NCBI RefSeq assembly: GCF_020859565.1
Contig: NZ_JAJHUO010000006.1
Span: forward strand, 186,001-250,000
Direction of reading: 5' to 3'
Length of the DNA: 64,000 nt
From: Saccharothrix luteola
GTDB taxonomy: Bacteria; Actinomycetota; Actinomycetes; Mycobacteriales; Pseudonocardiaceae
Shown here: positions 15,524-25,856 of the stretch, piece by piece
Layout of the letters: each line of letters starts with the position of its first letter
Position numbering within the stretch: position 1 is the stretch's first letter
The notes under the pieces: generated by a model
Seen by the model: only the letters and a program-made list of their open reading frames with translations
Told to the model about the DNA's origin: nothing
The model's database searches: none
Made by a program: the position numbers and the translations under genes

Positions 15524-17023
15524 ATGCGCACGGTCACCGGCCGCACGGACCACGTCGTCGTGGTCGGCGCGGGGCTGGCGGGGCTGTCCGCCGCGTTGCA
15601 CCTGCTCGGCGCCGGTCGCCGGGTCACCGTGGTCGAGCGCGACGCCGTGCCCGGCGGCCGGGCGGGCCGGCTGGACCTGGGCGGCTACCGGTTCGACACC
15701 GGGCCGACCGTGCTGACCATGCCGGAGCTGGTGGACGAGGCGCTGAACGCGGTCGGCGACTCGCTGGCCGACCGGCTGGACCTGCGGCCACTGCACCCCG
15801 CCTACCGGGCCCGCTTCGCCGACGGCAGCACGCTGGACGTGCACTCCGACGGCGAGGCGATGGAGGCGGAGGTGCGCCGGTTCGCCGGTCCGCGCGAGGC
15901 CGCGGGGTACCGGGCGCTGCGCCGCTGGCTGACCGAGCTGTACCGGGTGGAGCGCGAGCAGTTCATCGGTGCGAACTTCGACTCGCCGTTGTCCCTGCTC
16001 ACGCCCCAGTTGGCGAGGTTGGCCGCGGTGCGCGGGTTCGCCAGGCTCGGGCCGTCGGTAGCGCGGTTCCTGCACGACGAGCGGTTGCAGCGGGTGTTCT
16101 CGTTCCAGTCGCTGTACGCGGGCGTGGCGCCGCGCAAGGCCCTCGCCGCGTACGCCGTCATCGCCTACATGGACACCATCGCGGGCGTGCACTACCCCGA
16201 GGGCGGGATGCGGGCGTTGCCGGACGCGTTGGCGGCGGCGGCCCGGGACGCGGGCGCGGACCTGCGGTTCCAGACGCCGGTGGCGTGGCTGGAGCGCATC
16301 GGCGGCCGGGTCACCGCGGTGCGCACCACGCACGGCGAGCGCATCCCGTGCGACGCGGTCGTGCTCACGCCGGACCTGCCCATGGCGTACCGCCTGCTCG
16401 GCCACCGGCCGCGCCGCCCCGTGCCGATCACGTGGTCGCCGTCGGCGGTCGTGCTGCACGCGGGCGTGGACCGGACGTGGCCGGAGCTGGCGCACCACAC
16501 GCTGTTCTTCGGCCGGGAGTGGGACCGGACGTTCGACGAGCTGACCCGCCGGGGCACGTTGATGAGCGACCCGTCGTTGCTGGTCACGGCGCCGCCCGGG
16601 CAGGGGATGTTCGTGCTGGCGCCCGCGCCGAACCTGCGCGTCGGCCCGGTCGACTGGGACCGCGTCGGCCCGGCCTACCGCGACGAGCTGGTCGGCGTGC
16701 TGGAGGCGCGCGGGCTCACCGGGTTCGGCGACGCGATCGAGGTCGAGCACCTGGTCACGCCGGCGGACTGGGAGGCGATGGGTCTGGCCGCGGGCACCCC
16801 GTTCTCGGCCGCGCACACGTTCGCCCAGACCGGGCCGTTCCGGCCACGCAACCTCGTGCTGGACAACGCGGTGCTGGCCGGGTGCGGCACCACGCCGGGC
16901 GTCGGCGTGCCGCCGGTGCTGATCTCCGGCAAGCTGGCCGCCCAGCGGATCACGGGGTCGGTGGGCGCGAGGTCGCGGCGGCCCGCGCAGGCGCGGCGGG
17001 CGCACCGGACCACGCGCGGGTGA
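15524..17023 (+). CDS. crtI: Phytoene desaturase
   Basis: 499 residues of the CrtI amine-oxidase-like flavoprotein family. The FAD-binding dinucleotide fold HVVVVGAGLAGLSAALHLLG opens the protein, followed by PGGRAGRLDLGGYRFDTGPT, and the C-terminal FAD motif reads GCGTTPGVGVPPVLISG. The enzyme introduces double bases' worth of conjugation into phytoene, giving neurosporene or lycopene; the number of desaturations cannot be read. The ATG at 15526-15524 follows AGGACC of the upstream gene, so it is coupled to the GGPP synthase. The C-terminal tail is arginine-rich. Confidence 0.92.
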   Translation: MRTVTGRTDHVVVVGAGLAGLSAALHLLGAGRRVTVVERDAVPGGRAGRLDLGGYRFDTGPTVLTMPELVDEALNAVGDSLADRLDLRPLHPAYRARFADGSTLDVHSDGEAMEAEVRRFAGPREAAGYRALRRWLTELYRVEREQFIGANFDSPLSLLTPQLARLAAVRGFARLGPSVARFLHDERLQRVFSFQSLYAGVAPRKALAAYAVIAYMDTIAGVHYPEGGMRALPDALAAAARDAGADLRFQTPVAWLERIGGRVTAVRTTHGERIPCDAVVLTPDLPMAYRLLGHRPRRPVPITWSPSAVVLHAGVDRTWPELAHHTLFFGREWDRTFDELTRRGTLMSDPSLLVTAPPGQGMFVLAPAPNLRVGPVDWDRVGPAYRDELVGVLEARGLTGFGDAIEVEHLVTPADWEAMGLAAGTPFSAAHTFAQTGPFRPRNLVLDNAVLAGCGTTPGVGVPPVLISGKLAAQRITGSVGARSRRPAQARRAHRTTRG

Positions 17024-17140
17024 CGAGGCTGTCACGTGCGACGATGTCGGCACGATGGCCGCGACCACGTCCTTGCCCCGATCGAGCGCCGCACCTGTCG
17101 AGCCGGTGCGGTCGTCGGCTACCCGGGTGGCGGAGCGGCG

Positions 17141-18028
17141 GTGACCGACCTGGCCGCGGCGTACGCCCGTTGCCGCGAGCTGAACGCCCGGCACGGCCGC
17201 ACGTTCTTCCTCGCCACCCGCCTGCTCACGCCCGCGCAGCGGCCCGCCGTGCACGCCCTGTACGGCTTCGCGCGGTGGGCGGACGAGATCGTGGACAGCG
17301 GTGAGTCGACCGATCCGGCCGGTGACCTCGAACTGCTGGCCGCCCAGCTGGCCGACGAGCTGGCGGGACGTCGGACCGGTCACCCCGTGCTCGTCGCGCT
17401 GGTGGACACCGTGCGCCGATACTCCATCGACCCGGAGCTGTTCACCGCGTTCCTGACGTCGATGCGGATGGACCTGACCGTCACGTCCTACCCGGACTTC
17501 CCGGCGTTGGAGCGCTACATGCACGGCTCGGCGGCGGTGATCGGGCTGCAGCTGCTGCCGGTGTTCGGGACGGTCGTGCCGCGCGCGGAGGCCGAGCCGC
17601 CCGCCGCCGCGATGGGCCGCGCGTTCCAGCTGACGAACTTCCTGCGCGACGTCGGCGAAGACCTCGACCGGGGCCGGCTGTACCTGCCGCGGGACGTGCT
17701 GGCGGCGTACGGCGTCGACCGGGAGCTGCTGGTGTGGTGCCGGCGGACGGGGAGGGCCGACCAGCGGGTGCGGCGGGTGACGCAGCACTTGGTCTCACGC
17801 ACGTTGGCGGAGTACCGGGAGGCCGAGGCGGGTGTGCCGATGCTGCGGCCCGTGTCGCGGCCGTGCGTGCGGACCGCGCTCACCCTGTACCGGGAAATCC
17901 TGGACGAGATCGCGGCGGCCGACTACCAGGTGCTGGACCGGCGGGTGGTGGTGCCGAACCGGCGACGGCTGGCGGTGGCCGTGCCCGGGTTCGCGCGGGC
18001 GCTCCTGGCGAGGCTCACCGGGCACTAG
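17141..18028 (+). CDS. crtB: Phytoene synthase
   Basis: 295 residues from the GTG at 17141. Squalene/phytoene synthase motifs are [13 protein letters not shown] (first aspartate-rich motif, about residues 45-57), [17 protein letters not shown] (second, about residues 167-183) and the C-terminal [19 protein letters not shown]. It joins two GGPP molecules into phytoene. The order GGPP synthase, crtI, crtB forms a minimal operon. A 117-base gap separates it from crtI, so it may also have its own promoter. No cyclase or glycosyltransferase follows; a perfect terminator does. Confidence 0.9.
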   Translation: MTDLAAAYARCRELNARHGRTFFLATRLLTPAQRPAVHALYGFARWADEIVDSGESTDPAGDLELLAAQLADELAGRRTGHPVLVALVDTVRRYSIDPELFTAFLTSMRMDLTVTSYPDFPALERYMHGSAAVIGLQLLPVFGTVVPRAEAEPPAAAMGRAFQLTNFLRDVGEDLDRGRLYLPRDVLAAYGVDRELLVWCRRTGRADQRVRRVTQHLVSRTLAEYREAEAGVPMLRPVSRPCVRTALTLYREILDEIAAADYQVLDRRVVVPNRRRLAVAVPGFARALLARLTGH

Positions 18029-18034
18029 AACACG

Positions 18035-18067
18035 ACGTCCGGGCGGCCTGGGTGGCCGCCCGGACGT
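18035..18067. terminator. 14-bp perfect hairpin after crtB
   Basis: Stem 18035-18048 with 18054-18067 (ACGTCCGGGCGGCC) and a 5-base loop, seven bases past the crtB stop and ahead of the opposing stop at 18098. Confidence 0.85.
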
Positions 18068-18097
18068 GGTCGGTCGTCTGGGGTGGTGCGGTGCTCG

Positions 18098-18472
18098 TCA
18101 GAAAGCCAAGGCCTGTGCCCGGCGCTTCACCTCACGGCCGCGGTCGCCGCGCAACGCCTCGACGGGCGTGCCGGGCAGGGTCTCGTCCTCGGTGAACAGC
18201 CACCGGAGGATCTCTTCGGTCGAGAAGCCGGAGTCCCGCAGCACCGTGATGGTGCCGGGCAGGCCCTTCACCACGCCTCCGGCGGCGAGGAACTGCGCGG
18301 GGACGACGAGGACGCCGTTGCGCCGCTCGGCGATCAGCTGACCGTCGCGCAGCAACTGGTGGACTCGGTTGATGGGCAGGTCAAGACGCTCGGCGACCTC
18401 GGGGAGGGGCAGGACCTCCAGGTCGGGAGCCAGCACATCCGCAGCGGCAGGAATCGCACTCACGTGCGTCAC
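18098..18472 (-). CDS. Rv2175c-like winged-helix DNA-binding protein
   Basis: About 124 residues. It matches M. tuberculosis Rv2175c: an N-terminal helix-turn-helix (LPEVAERLDLPINRVHQLLR), a wing region (RRNGVLVVPAQFLA) and the conserved KGLPGTITVLRDSGFSTEEI and LRWLFTEDETLPGTP blocks. Rv2175c binds DNA and is a substrate of PknL, which is encoded next door and divergently, as here. I took the GTG at 18472; a GTG at 18463 is equally possible because no ribosome-binding site marks either, and the mRNA may be leaderless. It probably works as a kinase-controlled DNA binder. Confidence 0.83.
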   Translation of the reverse strand: MTHVSAIPAAADVLAPDLEVLPLPEVAERLDLPINRVHQLLRDGQLIAERRNGVLVVPAQFLAAGGVVKGLPGTITVLRDSGFSTEEILRWLFTEDETLPGTPVEALRGDRGREVKRRAQALAF

Positions 18473-18648
18473 GATGCCACAACGACGTGGACGACGCCCT
18501 GCGCCAACCGGGTGGTGGCGATACACCCGAGGGTCGGGTTGCGGCTACCCCCTGTTTCACCCGACTTTGACGCGGATCCCACAAGCGCGCGTGGGATGCT
18601 CCAGCGCACAGCACTCGGTCGGCACCACCCACCGTACGATCCACGGCT

Positions 18649-20706
18649 GTGGAAAGGTCGGCGACGAACGTGATCGGCGGGCTGCTCGAACAACGCTACC
18701 GGGTAGGCGCCCTGGTCGCGCGGGGCGGCATGTCCACCGTGTACCGAGGTGTGGACACGCGCTTGGAGCGGACCGTGGCCATCAAGGTCATGGATCCCCG
18801 GTTCTCCGCCGACCCGCAGTTCGTGGCGCGGTTCGAGCGCGAGGCGCGGGCCGCGGCGAAGTTGCACCACCCCGGCGTGGTGCAGGTGCACGACCAGGGC
18901 GTGGACGAGGACCGGGTGTACCTGGTCATGGAACTGGTCGACGGCGGCACGCTGCGCGACCTGCTCACCGCGCGCGGCAGGCTGGACGTGCCGCTGGCGC
19001 TCACCGTCATCGAGAAGATCCTCTCGCCGCTGGCCGCCGCCCACCGCGCCGACCTCGTGCACCGCGACGTGAAGCCGGAGAACGTGCTGATCGGGCCCGG
19101 CGGCACGGTGAAGGTCGCCGATTTCGGCCTGGTCCGCGCGGTATCCACGGTGGGCGTGACCAGCGACACCATGATCCTGGGCACAGTCGCCTACCTGTCA
19201 CCCGAACAGGTCACCACCGGCACCACGGACGCGCGCAGCGACGTGTACTCGGCGGGCGTGCTGCTGTACGAGATGCTGACCGGCGCGCCGCCGTACGTGG
19301 GCGACAACGCCATCTCGGTGGCCTACCGGCATGTGAACGACGAGGTGCCGCCGGTGCCGGACGTGCCCGCCGAGGTGGCGGAGCTGGTGCGCCGGGCGAC
19401 CCGCAAGGAGCCGTTCCTGCGGCCCGCGGACGCCGAGTCGTTCCTGTCCGAGGTGGAGACCGCGCGGGCGAAGCTCGGCATCGCCGCCGTGGACGTGCCG
19501 GTGCCCGTCGCGGCGACGGCCGCCGAAGAGGCCACGGAGCACGTGCCGGCGCCGGTGAGCCCGGCCGAGCAGACGTTGCGGGTGGAGCCGGTGCGGGTGG
19601 GCGCGGGCGCGCCGTTCGCCGAGCCGACCGTGCCGGTGCGCCGGCCGAACCCGCTCGTGCCGCCGGCGGGCGGTCCGCAGGGCACCAGGGCGATCTCCCG
19701 GGCCGAGCTGCTCGCGCCGCCCGAGCCCAAGCCCGTCGGGCCGACTCCCCCGGCCCGACCGCGTCCCAAGAGACCTCCGAAGAAGAAGACGCCCGAGCAG
19801 CTGTACGAGGAGATGCGGGCGCGCGGCAAGCGGCAGTTCATCACGTGGCTCAGCGTCGTCGTGGTGGCCGCGATCCTGATCGGCGTCACCGTCTGGTGGC
19901 TGGCCATCGGCCGGGTCGCGACCGTGCCGAACCTGGTCGGCCAGGACGAGACCGTCGCCACCGCGCTGCTGGACGAGGCGTCGCTGAAGAAGACGGTGCG
20001 CCGGGAGAACAGCGACACGGTGCCGAGCGGGCAGGTGATCAGCACCGACCCGCCCGCCGGGACCAAGGCCAACCAGGGCGACCTGGTGCGGCTCGTGGTG
20101 TCCGCGGGCAAGCCGGTGGTGCCGCAGGTCAACGGGGGCGTCGAGGTCGCCGCGGCCGAGCGGGAGATCACGTCGGTCGGGCTGAAAGCGCAGCTCGACC
20201 CCGCCGAGGACGAGTTCAGCGACCGCGTGCCCAAGGGCAAGGTCGTGACGTTGAAGCCGGCGCCGGGCACACCGGTGCCGATCGGCTCGACGGTGACGAT
20301 CGTGCTGAGCAAGGGCTCGGAGCCCAAGCCGGTGCCGAGCGTCACGGGCAAGACGAAGGACGAGGCGTTCGCCGAGCTGAGCGCGGCCGGGTTCGAGCCG
20401 GTCGAAGGCCCGACGGAGTTCTCCGACAAGGTCGACGGCGGCAAGGTGATCCGCACCGACCCGCCGGCGGGCACGAACATGCCCCCGGGCAACCGGCGGG
20501 TGACGGTCGTGCTGTCCGCGGACACGGTGACCGTGCCGCAGGTCGAGGGCAAGACGGTCAAGGAAGCGAAGAAGATCCTGGAAGAGGCCGGCCTCAAGGT
20601 CGACGTCCAGTTCAACGACCGCGACCGGGCACGTGTGGTCAACCAGTCCGTGCGGGCCGGTGAGCGCGTCCCGAAGGACACCAGGATCACGATCATCGCT
20701 GTGTAG
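18649..20706 (+). CDS. pknL: PknL-type serine/threonine protein kinase with PASTA domains
   Basis: 685 residues from the GTG at 18649. The kinase domain (about 15-275) has the glycine loop VARGGMSTVYRG, K46 in VAIKVMD, the catalytic loop HRDVKPEN (D140), DFG at 158-160 and GTVAYLSPEQ. A proline-rich, basic linker leads to one membrane segment (about 395-418, WLSVVVVAAILIGVTVWWLA) and four extracellular PASTA repeats (from about 424 to the end), each with DPPAGT-like or equivalent blocks, which sense peptidoglycan fragments. M. tuberculosis PknL lacks PASTA repeats, so this version keeps a sensor lost there. The divergent Rv2175c-like gene is the expected substrate. Confidence 0.92.
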   Translation: MERSATNVIGGLLEQRYRVGALVARGGMSTVYRGVDTRLERTVAIKVMDPRFSADPQFVARFEREARAAAKLHHPGVVQVHDQGVDEDRVYLVMELVDGGTLRDLLTARGRLDVPLALTVIEKILSPLAAAHRADLVHRDVKPENVLIGPGGTVKVADFGLVRAVSTVGVTSDTMILGTVAYLSPEQVTTGTTDARSDVYSAGVLLYEMLTGAPPYVGDNAISVAYRHVNDEVPPVPDVPAEVAELVRRATRKEPFLRPADAESFLSEVETARAKLGIAAVDVPVPVAATAAEEATEHVPAPVSPAEQTLRVEPVRVGAGAPFAEPTVPVRRPNPLVPPAGGPQGTRAISRAELLAPPEPKPVGPTPPARPRPKRPPKKKTPEQLYEEMRARGKRQFITWLSVVVVAAILIGVTVWWLAIGRVATVPNLVGQDETVATALLDEASLKKTVRRENSDTVPSGQVISTDPPAGTKANQGDLVRLVVSAGKPVVPQVNGGVEVAAAEREITSVGLKAQLDPAEDEFSDRVPKGKVVTLKPAPGTPVPIGSTVTIVLSKGSEPKPVPSVTGKTKDEAFAELSAAGFEPVEGPTEFSDKVDGGKVIRTDPPAGTNMPPGNRRVTVVLSADTVTVPQVEGKTVKEAKKILEEAGLKVDVQFNDRDRARVVNQSVRAGERVPKDTRITIIAV

Positions 20707-20740
20707 AACTGCGCCGCCTCCGGCGTCGCGGGCGAGGTCG
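20701..20740 (+). repeat. 40-bp post-stop repeat, copy B
   Basis: Begins with the last bases of pknL (TGTAG) and shares 38 of 40 bases with the sequence after the metF stop (13465-13426 on the minus strand). The two host genes are unrelated in sequence. Confidence 0.85.
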
Positions 20741-20831
20741 CCTGGAAGTCGACCGTTCGCGCCCTGATTCTCCGACGATCGAAAAGCGTGATCGCCGGAG
20801 AATGAGGACGCGAACGATCGACGCGACCTCG
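20731..20831. terminator. Long imperfect hairpin after pknL
   Basis: The left arm, 20731-20773, starts GCGAGGTCGC; the right arm, 20795-20831, ends GCGACCTCGC. The inner parts pair as TCTCCG with CGGAGA and CGTTCGCG with CGCGAACG. The GCGAGGTCGC arm motif recurs after fadD15. Confidence 0.65.
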
Positions 20832-20879
20832 CGTGGTGGTCGGGTATGGGCGAGCCCCGGAGCAGGAGCTGTAAGACGG

Positions 20880-20914
20880 CGGTGGCCCCCGACTCGCGGA
20901 GTCGGGGGCCACCG
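20880..20914. terminator. 16-bp perfect hairpin downstream of aroG
   Basis: Stem 20880-20895 with 20899-20914 (CGGTGGCCCCCGACTC) and a 3-base loop, 20 bases past the aroG stop on the minus strand. It faces pknL from the other side. Confidence 0.88.
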
Positions 20915-20934
20915 GGCGTTTCGGGTGCGTCGGT

Positions 20935-22326
<1,392 letters not shown>

Positions 22327-22387
22327 TTAAAGATAGCTGTCCACATCGAGAGACGGACGCGGGTCCGACCTGTGCATTATGTGGACC

Positions 22388-23407
22388 ATGTCGGACACCC
22401 GATCGGATGACAACACGGCGGCGAGGCTGCTGTCGACCGCGGTGGAGAACGTCCAGCGGGACTACCCGGCGCACTGGTCGCACGTCGTCACCGGTGACGG
22501 CGACCTGGTGCCGCAGCGCGTGCTGCACCCGATCTTCGCCGGGTCGTTCGACTGGCACTCGTGCGTGCATCAGACCTGGTTGGCGGTCCGGCTGCTGCGG
22601 CTGCGGCCCGGGATCGAGGGTGCGGCGAAGGCCCGCCGGGTGCTGGACTCGCTGATCACGGTGGAGCACGCGGAGGTCGAGGCGGCGTTCTTCGACGGAC
22701 CGAGCGGCGGGTTCTGGGAGCGTCCCTACGGGTGGGGGTGGCTGCTCGTGCTCGACGCCGAGCTGCGCACCTGGGGCTCGCCGCTGGCGGCGGCGCTGCG
22801 GCCGTTGAGCGCGGTGCTGCGTGACCGGTATCTCGTCAAGGTGGCCGGCGCGCGGCTGCCCGTGCGGACCGGCACGCACGGCAACACGGCGTTCGCGACC
22901 GGGCTGGTGCTGGACGCGGCGCGCGCGGTCGGTGACGACGAGCTGGCCTCGGCGTGCGCGGAGGCGGCGTTGCGGTGGCACCGGGAGGACGTCGGGTACG
23001 GCGGGTTCGAGCCGGACGCGGCCGACTTCCTCTCGCCCGCCCTGACCGAGGCGGACCTCATGCGGCGCGTGCTGCCCGCCGACGAGTTCACCGCGTGGTT
23101 CGAGGCGTTCCTGCCGCACCTGGACGACTCGCGCTGGAAGGTGCTGCGCGAGCCCGTGCCGGTGGACGACCCGGCTGACCCGCACGGCTCGCACCTGGTC
23201 GGGCTGGCGCTGTCGCGGGCGTGGCAGTGGCAGGCCGTCGCGGACGCGCTGCCGCCGGGGCACCGGTACGCCGACCTGGCCCGCACGGCGGCCGGGGCGC
23301 ACCGGGAGACCGGTCTGGGGCTGGTGTTCGGGCACGGCTACTACGCCGAGCACTGGCTGGGCACGTTCGCCGCCTACCTGGACGTCGGCGCGTTCACGGA
23401 TCGGTGA
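22388..23407 (+). CDS. DUF2891 family protein
   Basis: About 339 residues of an alpha/alpha-barrel-like family of unknown function. Diagnostic blocks are LHPIFAGSFDWHSCVHQTWL, RPYGWGWLLVLDAELRTWG, RTGTHGNTAFATGLVLDAAR, the run PDAADFLSPALTEADLMRRV and YYAEHWLGTFAAY. The many conserved Trp, His and Gly residues and the barrel-like repeats resemble glycoside-processing enzymes, but no activity can be claimed. ATGs at 22379 and 22388 are both possible; the second was chosen. Its last 14 bases overlap the 3' end of the opposing BTAD regulator gene. Confidence 0.82.
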   Translation: MSDTRSDDNTAARLLSTAVENVQRDYPAHWSHVVTGDGDLVPQRVLHPIFAGSFDWHSCVHQTWLAVRLLRLRPGIEGAAKARRVLDSLITVEHAEVEAAFFDGPSGGFWERPYGWGWLLVLDAELRTWGSPLAAALRPLSAVLRDRYLVKVAGARLPVRTGTHGNTAFATGLVLDAARAVGDDELASACAEAALRWHREDVGYGGFEPDAADFLSPALTEADLMRRVLPADEFTAWFEAFLPHLDDSRWKVLREPVPVDDPADPHGSHLVGLALSRAWQWQAVADALPPGHRYADLARTAAGAHRETGLGLVFGHGYYAEHWLGTFAAYLDVGAFTDR

Positions 23408-25109
23408 GGGACGCGGCGGCGTCCCGGCACCGGCGCTCTTCCAGCGGCCGGCGCATCGCCGCGAACCGCTCGGCCGCCTCCAGGAACAACGCCGACGCCT
23501 GCGTGCGGTGCCCTTGGGCGCGCCGCAGCTCGGCGCGCACCTCCCACAGCGCCGCCGTCCACGGGCCGCCCTGCCAGAGGCCGCTGATCCGCTCCGCCTC
23601 CGCCAGGTGCGGCCCGGCGCGGCTCGGGCTGCCCGCGTTCGCGCACGCCGTCGCCGCGGCGATCCGGAAGCCGATCGAGCACGGGTCGCACACGTGCGGC
23701 GCCTCGGTGAGCCACCGTTCCGCCTCGCGGATCGCGCCGAGCGCGCCGCCGATGGTGCCCGCGGCGAGCACGCGGACCCCGTGCACCCGGATGACCAGGT
23801 GCGACGGTATGCGTGACGAGCGGGCCAGCGGCAGCGCCCGGTCGAGGTCGGCGCGGGCCGCCGCACGGTCGCCGCGCCGGGTCTCGGCCTCGGCCCGCCG
23901 TTCCAGCGCCAGGGACTGGGCGGACACGCAGCCCGCGCGTCCGGCCTCGGCCAGGGACTCGCCCAGCGTGTCCACCGCGTCGTCGAGGCGCCCGGACAGC
24001 AGCGCGAACTCGCCCAGCAGCAGGTGCGCCAACGCCCGGCCACCGGCCGAACCCGCCCGTGACGCGATGGCGAGCAGGTCGCGGCCGAACGACTCCGCGC
24101 CGTCGTGCCCCTCCGCCCCGTACAGGTAGAACTCCTGCAAGCACAGGTGGGCGTCGTAGACCTCGGGACGGGGCGGCTGCCGCACCGCGTCGGCGAACTC
24201 CTCCCGGAACAGCCGGTGCCACGTGCCGCGGGCGTGCGCGACGAGGGCGAGCAGGGTCGAGGCCTCGCCCAGCTCGTGCCCCAGGTCGGCGTCCAGCGCC
24301 AGCACCCGCGCCTGCCTGGCCAGCCGTTCGGCTTCGGCGAGGCGGCGCCGCCCGAACGCGACCAGGCCGTTGGCCAGCGCGACCGCCGCCCGCTGCGCCG
24401 GTGACGGCGGCTCGGCCGCGTCCTGGCTGAGCGCCGACTCGTACAGCGCGACGGTCTCCGCGTCCGGCCCGACCCCGATCCGCTCGCGCAGCGTGCGGCG
24501 CAGCCGGTCGAACTGGCGCAACGCCTCACCGCGGCGACCGGCGGCCAGGTGCCGGCGCATCACCGCGCGGTGCGCCTGCTCGTCGGTCTCGTCGAGTTCG
24601 AGCAGCCGTTCCCAGTCGCCTGCGGCCCTGAGCAACGCGACGTACCGGCCCTCGACCTTCTCGTGCGGCTCCGAGACCCAGCCCTCGTAGCGGTCGTCGA
24701 CGAGCAGGCCACCGCGGTACTCGGCGGCGACGAGCGCGCACCGGTCGGGGTCCCCCGAGGCCAGCGCGGCGTCGGCGGCCCGCTCGAACCGGTCGAGGTC
24801 CACGTCGACGACACCACCTGGCCACAACGTCAGCAGCCGTCCCTCGCAGCGGACGGCGTCGGCACGTCCCAGCGCGCGCCGCGCGTAGTACACCGCCTTG
24901 CGCAGGTTCGCCCCGGCCGCGTCGGCGGGCAGGTCGGGCCACAGCCGGTCCATCACCTGCTCGCGGTGCAGCCTGTGGTCGGGCGCCACGGCCAGCAGCT
25001 TCACCACGTCGGCCGCGCGCCGGTTGCGCCACACGTCACCGGGGACGGGTCGGCCGTCGACGGTGACGGCGAACCTGCCCAGCACGCGCACCTGGCAGGT
25101 GGACGGCAT
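23394..25109 (-). CDS. SARP-like transcriptional regulator with BTAD domain
   Basis: 571 residues. The N-terminal OmpR-like winged helix (about 1-95, with FAVTVDGRPVPGDVWRNRRA and REQVMDRLWPDLPADAAGAN) is followed by a bacterial transcriptional activator domain (about 97-240, with DVDLDRFERAADAA and LRERIGVGPDAETVALYES) and then TPR-like helices. It resembles AfsR/SARP activators without the ATPase module. It is divergent, with about 100 bases between, from a small DUF4242 gene and a cupin gene, which are its most likely targets. Its 3' end overlaps the DUF2891 gene by 14 bases. Confidence 0.85.
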   Translation of the reverse strand: MPSTCQVRVLGRFAVTVDGRPVPGDVWRNRRAADVVKLLAVAPDHRLHREQVMDRLWPDLPADAAGANLRKAVYYARRALGRADAVRCEGRLLTLWPGGVVDVDLDRFERAADAALASGDPDRCALVAAEYRGGLLVDDRYEGWVSEPHEKVEGRYVALLRAAGDWERLLELDETDEQAHRAVMRRHLAAGRRGEALRQFDRLRRTLRERIGVGPDAETVALYESALSQDAAEPPSPAQRAAVALANGLVAFGRRRLAEAERLARQARVLALDADLGHELGEASTLLALVAHARGTWHRLFREEFADAVRQPPRPEVYDAHLCLQEFYLYGAEGHDGAESFGRDLLAIASRAGSAGGRALAHLLLGEFALLSGRLDDAVDTLGESLAEAGRAGCVSAQSLALERRAEAETRRGDRAAARADLDRALPLARSSRIPSHLVIRVHGVRVLAAGTIGGALGAIREAERWLTEAPHVCDPCSIGFRIAAATACANAGSPSRAGPHLAEAERISGLWQGGPWTAALWEVRAELRRAQGHRTQASALFLEAAERFAAMRRPLEERRCRDAAASLTDP

Positions 25110-25211
25110 GGCGGCACCCTACGTCCGGCCCGGCGGGACCGCCGTGGGAACGGTTTGGGAACGCCGCGAGGCCTAGCGTGTCCCGATCCACTCCGAGTCG
25201 GGAGGACACCC

Positions 25212-25460
25212 ATGTTGTTCATGGACGTGCACAACCACCTGCCGGAAGGCGCTGGTCCCCAGGACGTGGCCGAGGCGCACGCCGCCGACCTCCGCACCCA
25301 GGAGCAGTACGGCGTCCAGTACCTCAACTACTGGGTCGACGAGCAGGACGGGAAGGTCTTCTGCCTGGTCGACGCGCCGGACGCGGAGACGGCGCACCGG
25401 GTCCACCGCGAGGCGCACGGCTTGGTGGCGGACGAGATCTACCCCGTGGTGCAGGGCTGA
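25212..25460 (+). CDS. DUF4242 (SCO4226-like) small protein
   Basis: 82 residues with a ferredoxin-like fold pattern. The family includes the nickel-binding protein SCO4226 of Streptomyces. The N-terminal MDVHNHLPEGA and the HREAHGLVADEIYPV block near the end match this group; the histidines H8, H10 and those at about 67 and 70 are candidate metal ligands. The ATG at 25212 follows GGAGGA at 25201. It precedes a cupin gene by 16 bases, so the two form an operon under the divergent BTAD regulator. Confidence 0.78.
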   Translation: MLFMDVHNHLPEGAGPQDVAEAHAADLRTQEQYGVQYLNYWVDEQDGKVFCLVDAPDAETAHRVHREAHGLVADEIYPVVQG

Positions 25461-25476
25461 GAGAACGAGGAAGGTG

Positions 25477-25839
25477 ATGGAGATGTACGTGCTGGCGTCG
25501 AAGAGCTTCACCGAACCGGAAGAGGTGCGGGAGTTCCCGCACGGTCACGTGGACCTGGTCACCGTCGGCGACACGACGGTCGGCAGAGCCGAGTTCGAGC
25601 CGGGCTGGCGGTGGACGCAGGACGTCAAGCCGATCGCGGGCACCGACACCTGCCAGGCTTCGCACACCGGCTACATCCTGTCCGGCCGGATGCACGTCGT
25701 CATGGACGACGGCGCGGAAGGCGACGCCGGACCGGGCGACGCGGTCGTGGTGGAGCCGGGGCACGACGCCTGGGTCGTCGGTGACGAGCCGTGCGTGATG
25801 GTCGACTTCACGGGTCTGCGCGACTACGCGAAGAAGTGA
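25477..25839 (+). CDS. Cupin-domain protein
   Basis: About 120 residues forming a single cupin barrel. The two conserved cupin stretches are ASHTGYILSGRMHVVMDDG and GDAVVVEPGHDAWVVGDEP. Only one of the usual metal-binding histidines is evident in each, so catalysis is uncertain; it may be a binding protein. Three start codons lie close together (GTG 25474, ATG 25477, ATG 25483); the second has GAGG six bases ahead. It is the second gene of the DUF4242 operon and ends at a strong terminator. Confidence 0.75.
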   Translation: MEMYVLASKSFTEPEEVREFPHGHVDLVTVGDTTVGRAEFEPGWRWTQDVKPIAGTDTCQASHTGYILSGRMHVVMDDGAEGDAGPGDAVVVEPGHDAWVVGDEPCVMVDFTGLRDYAKK

Positions 25840-25856
25840 GGGGCCCGCGAAACCGA

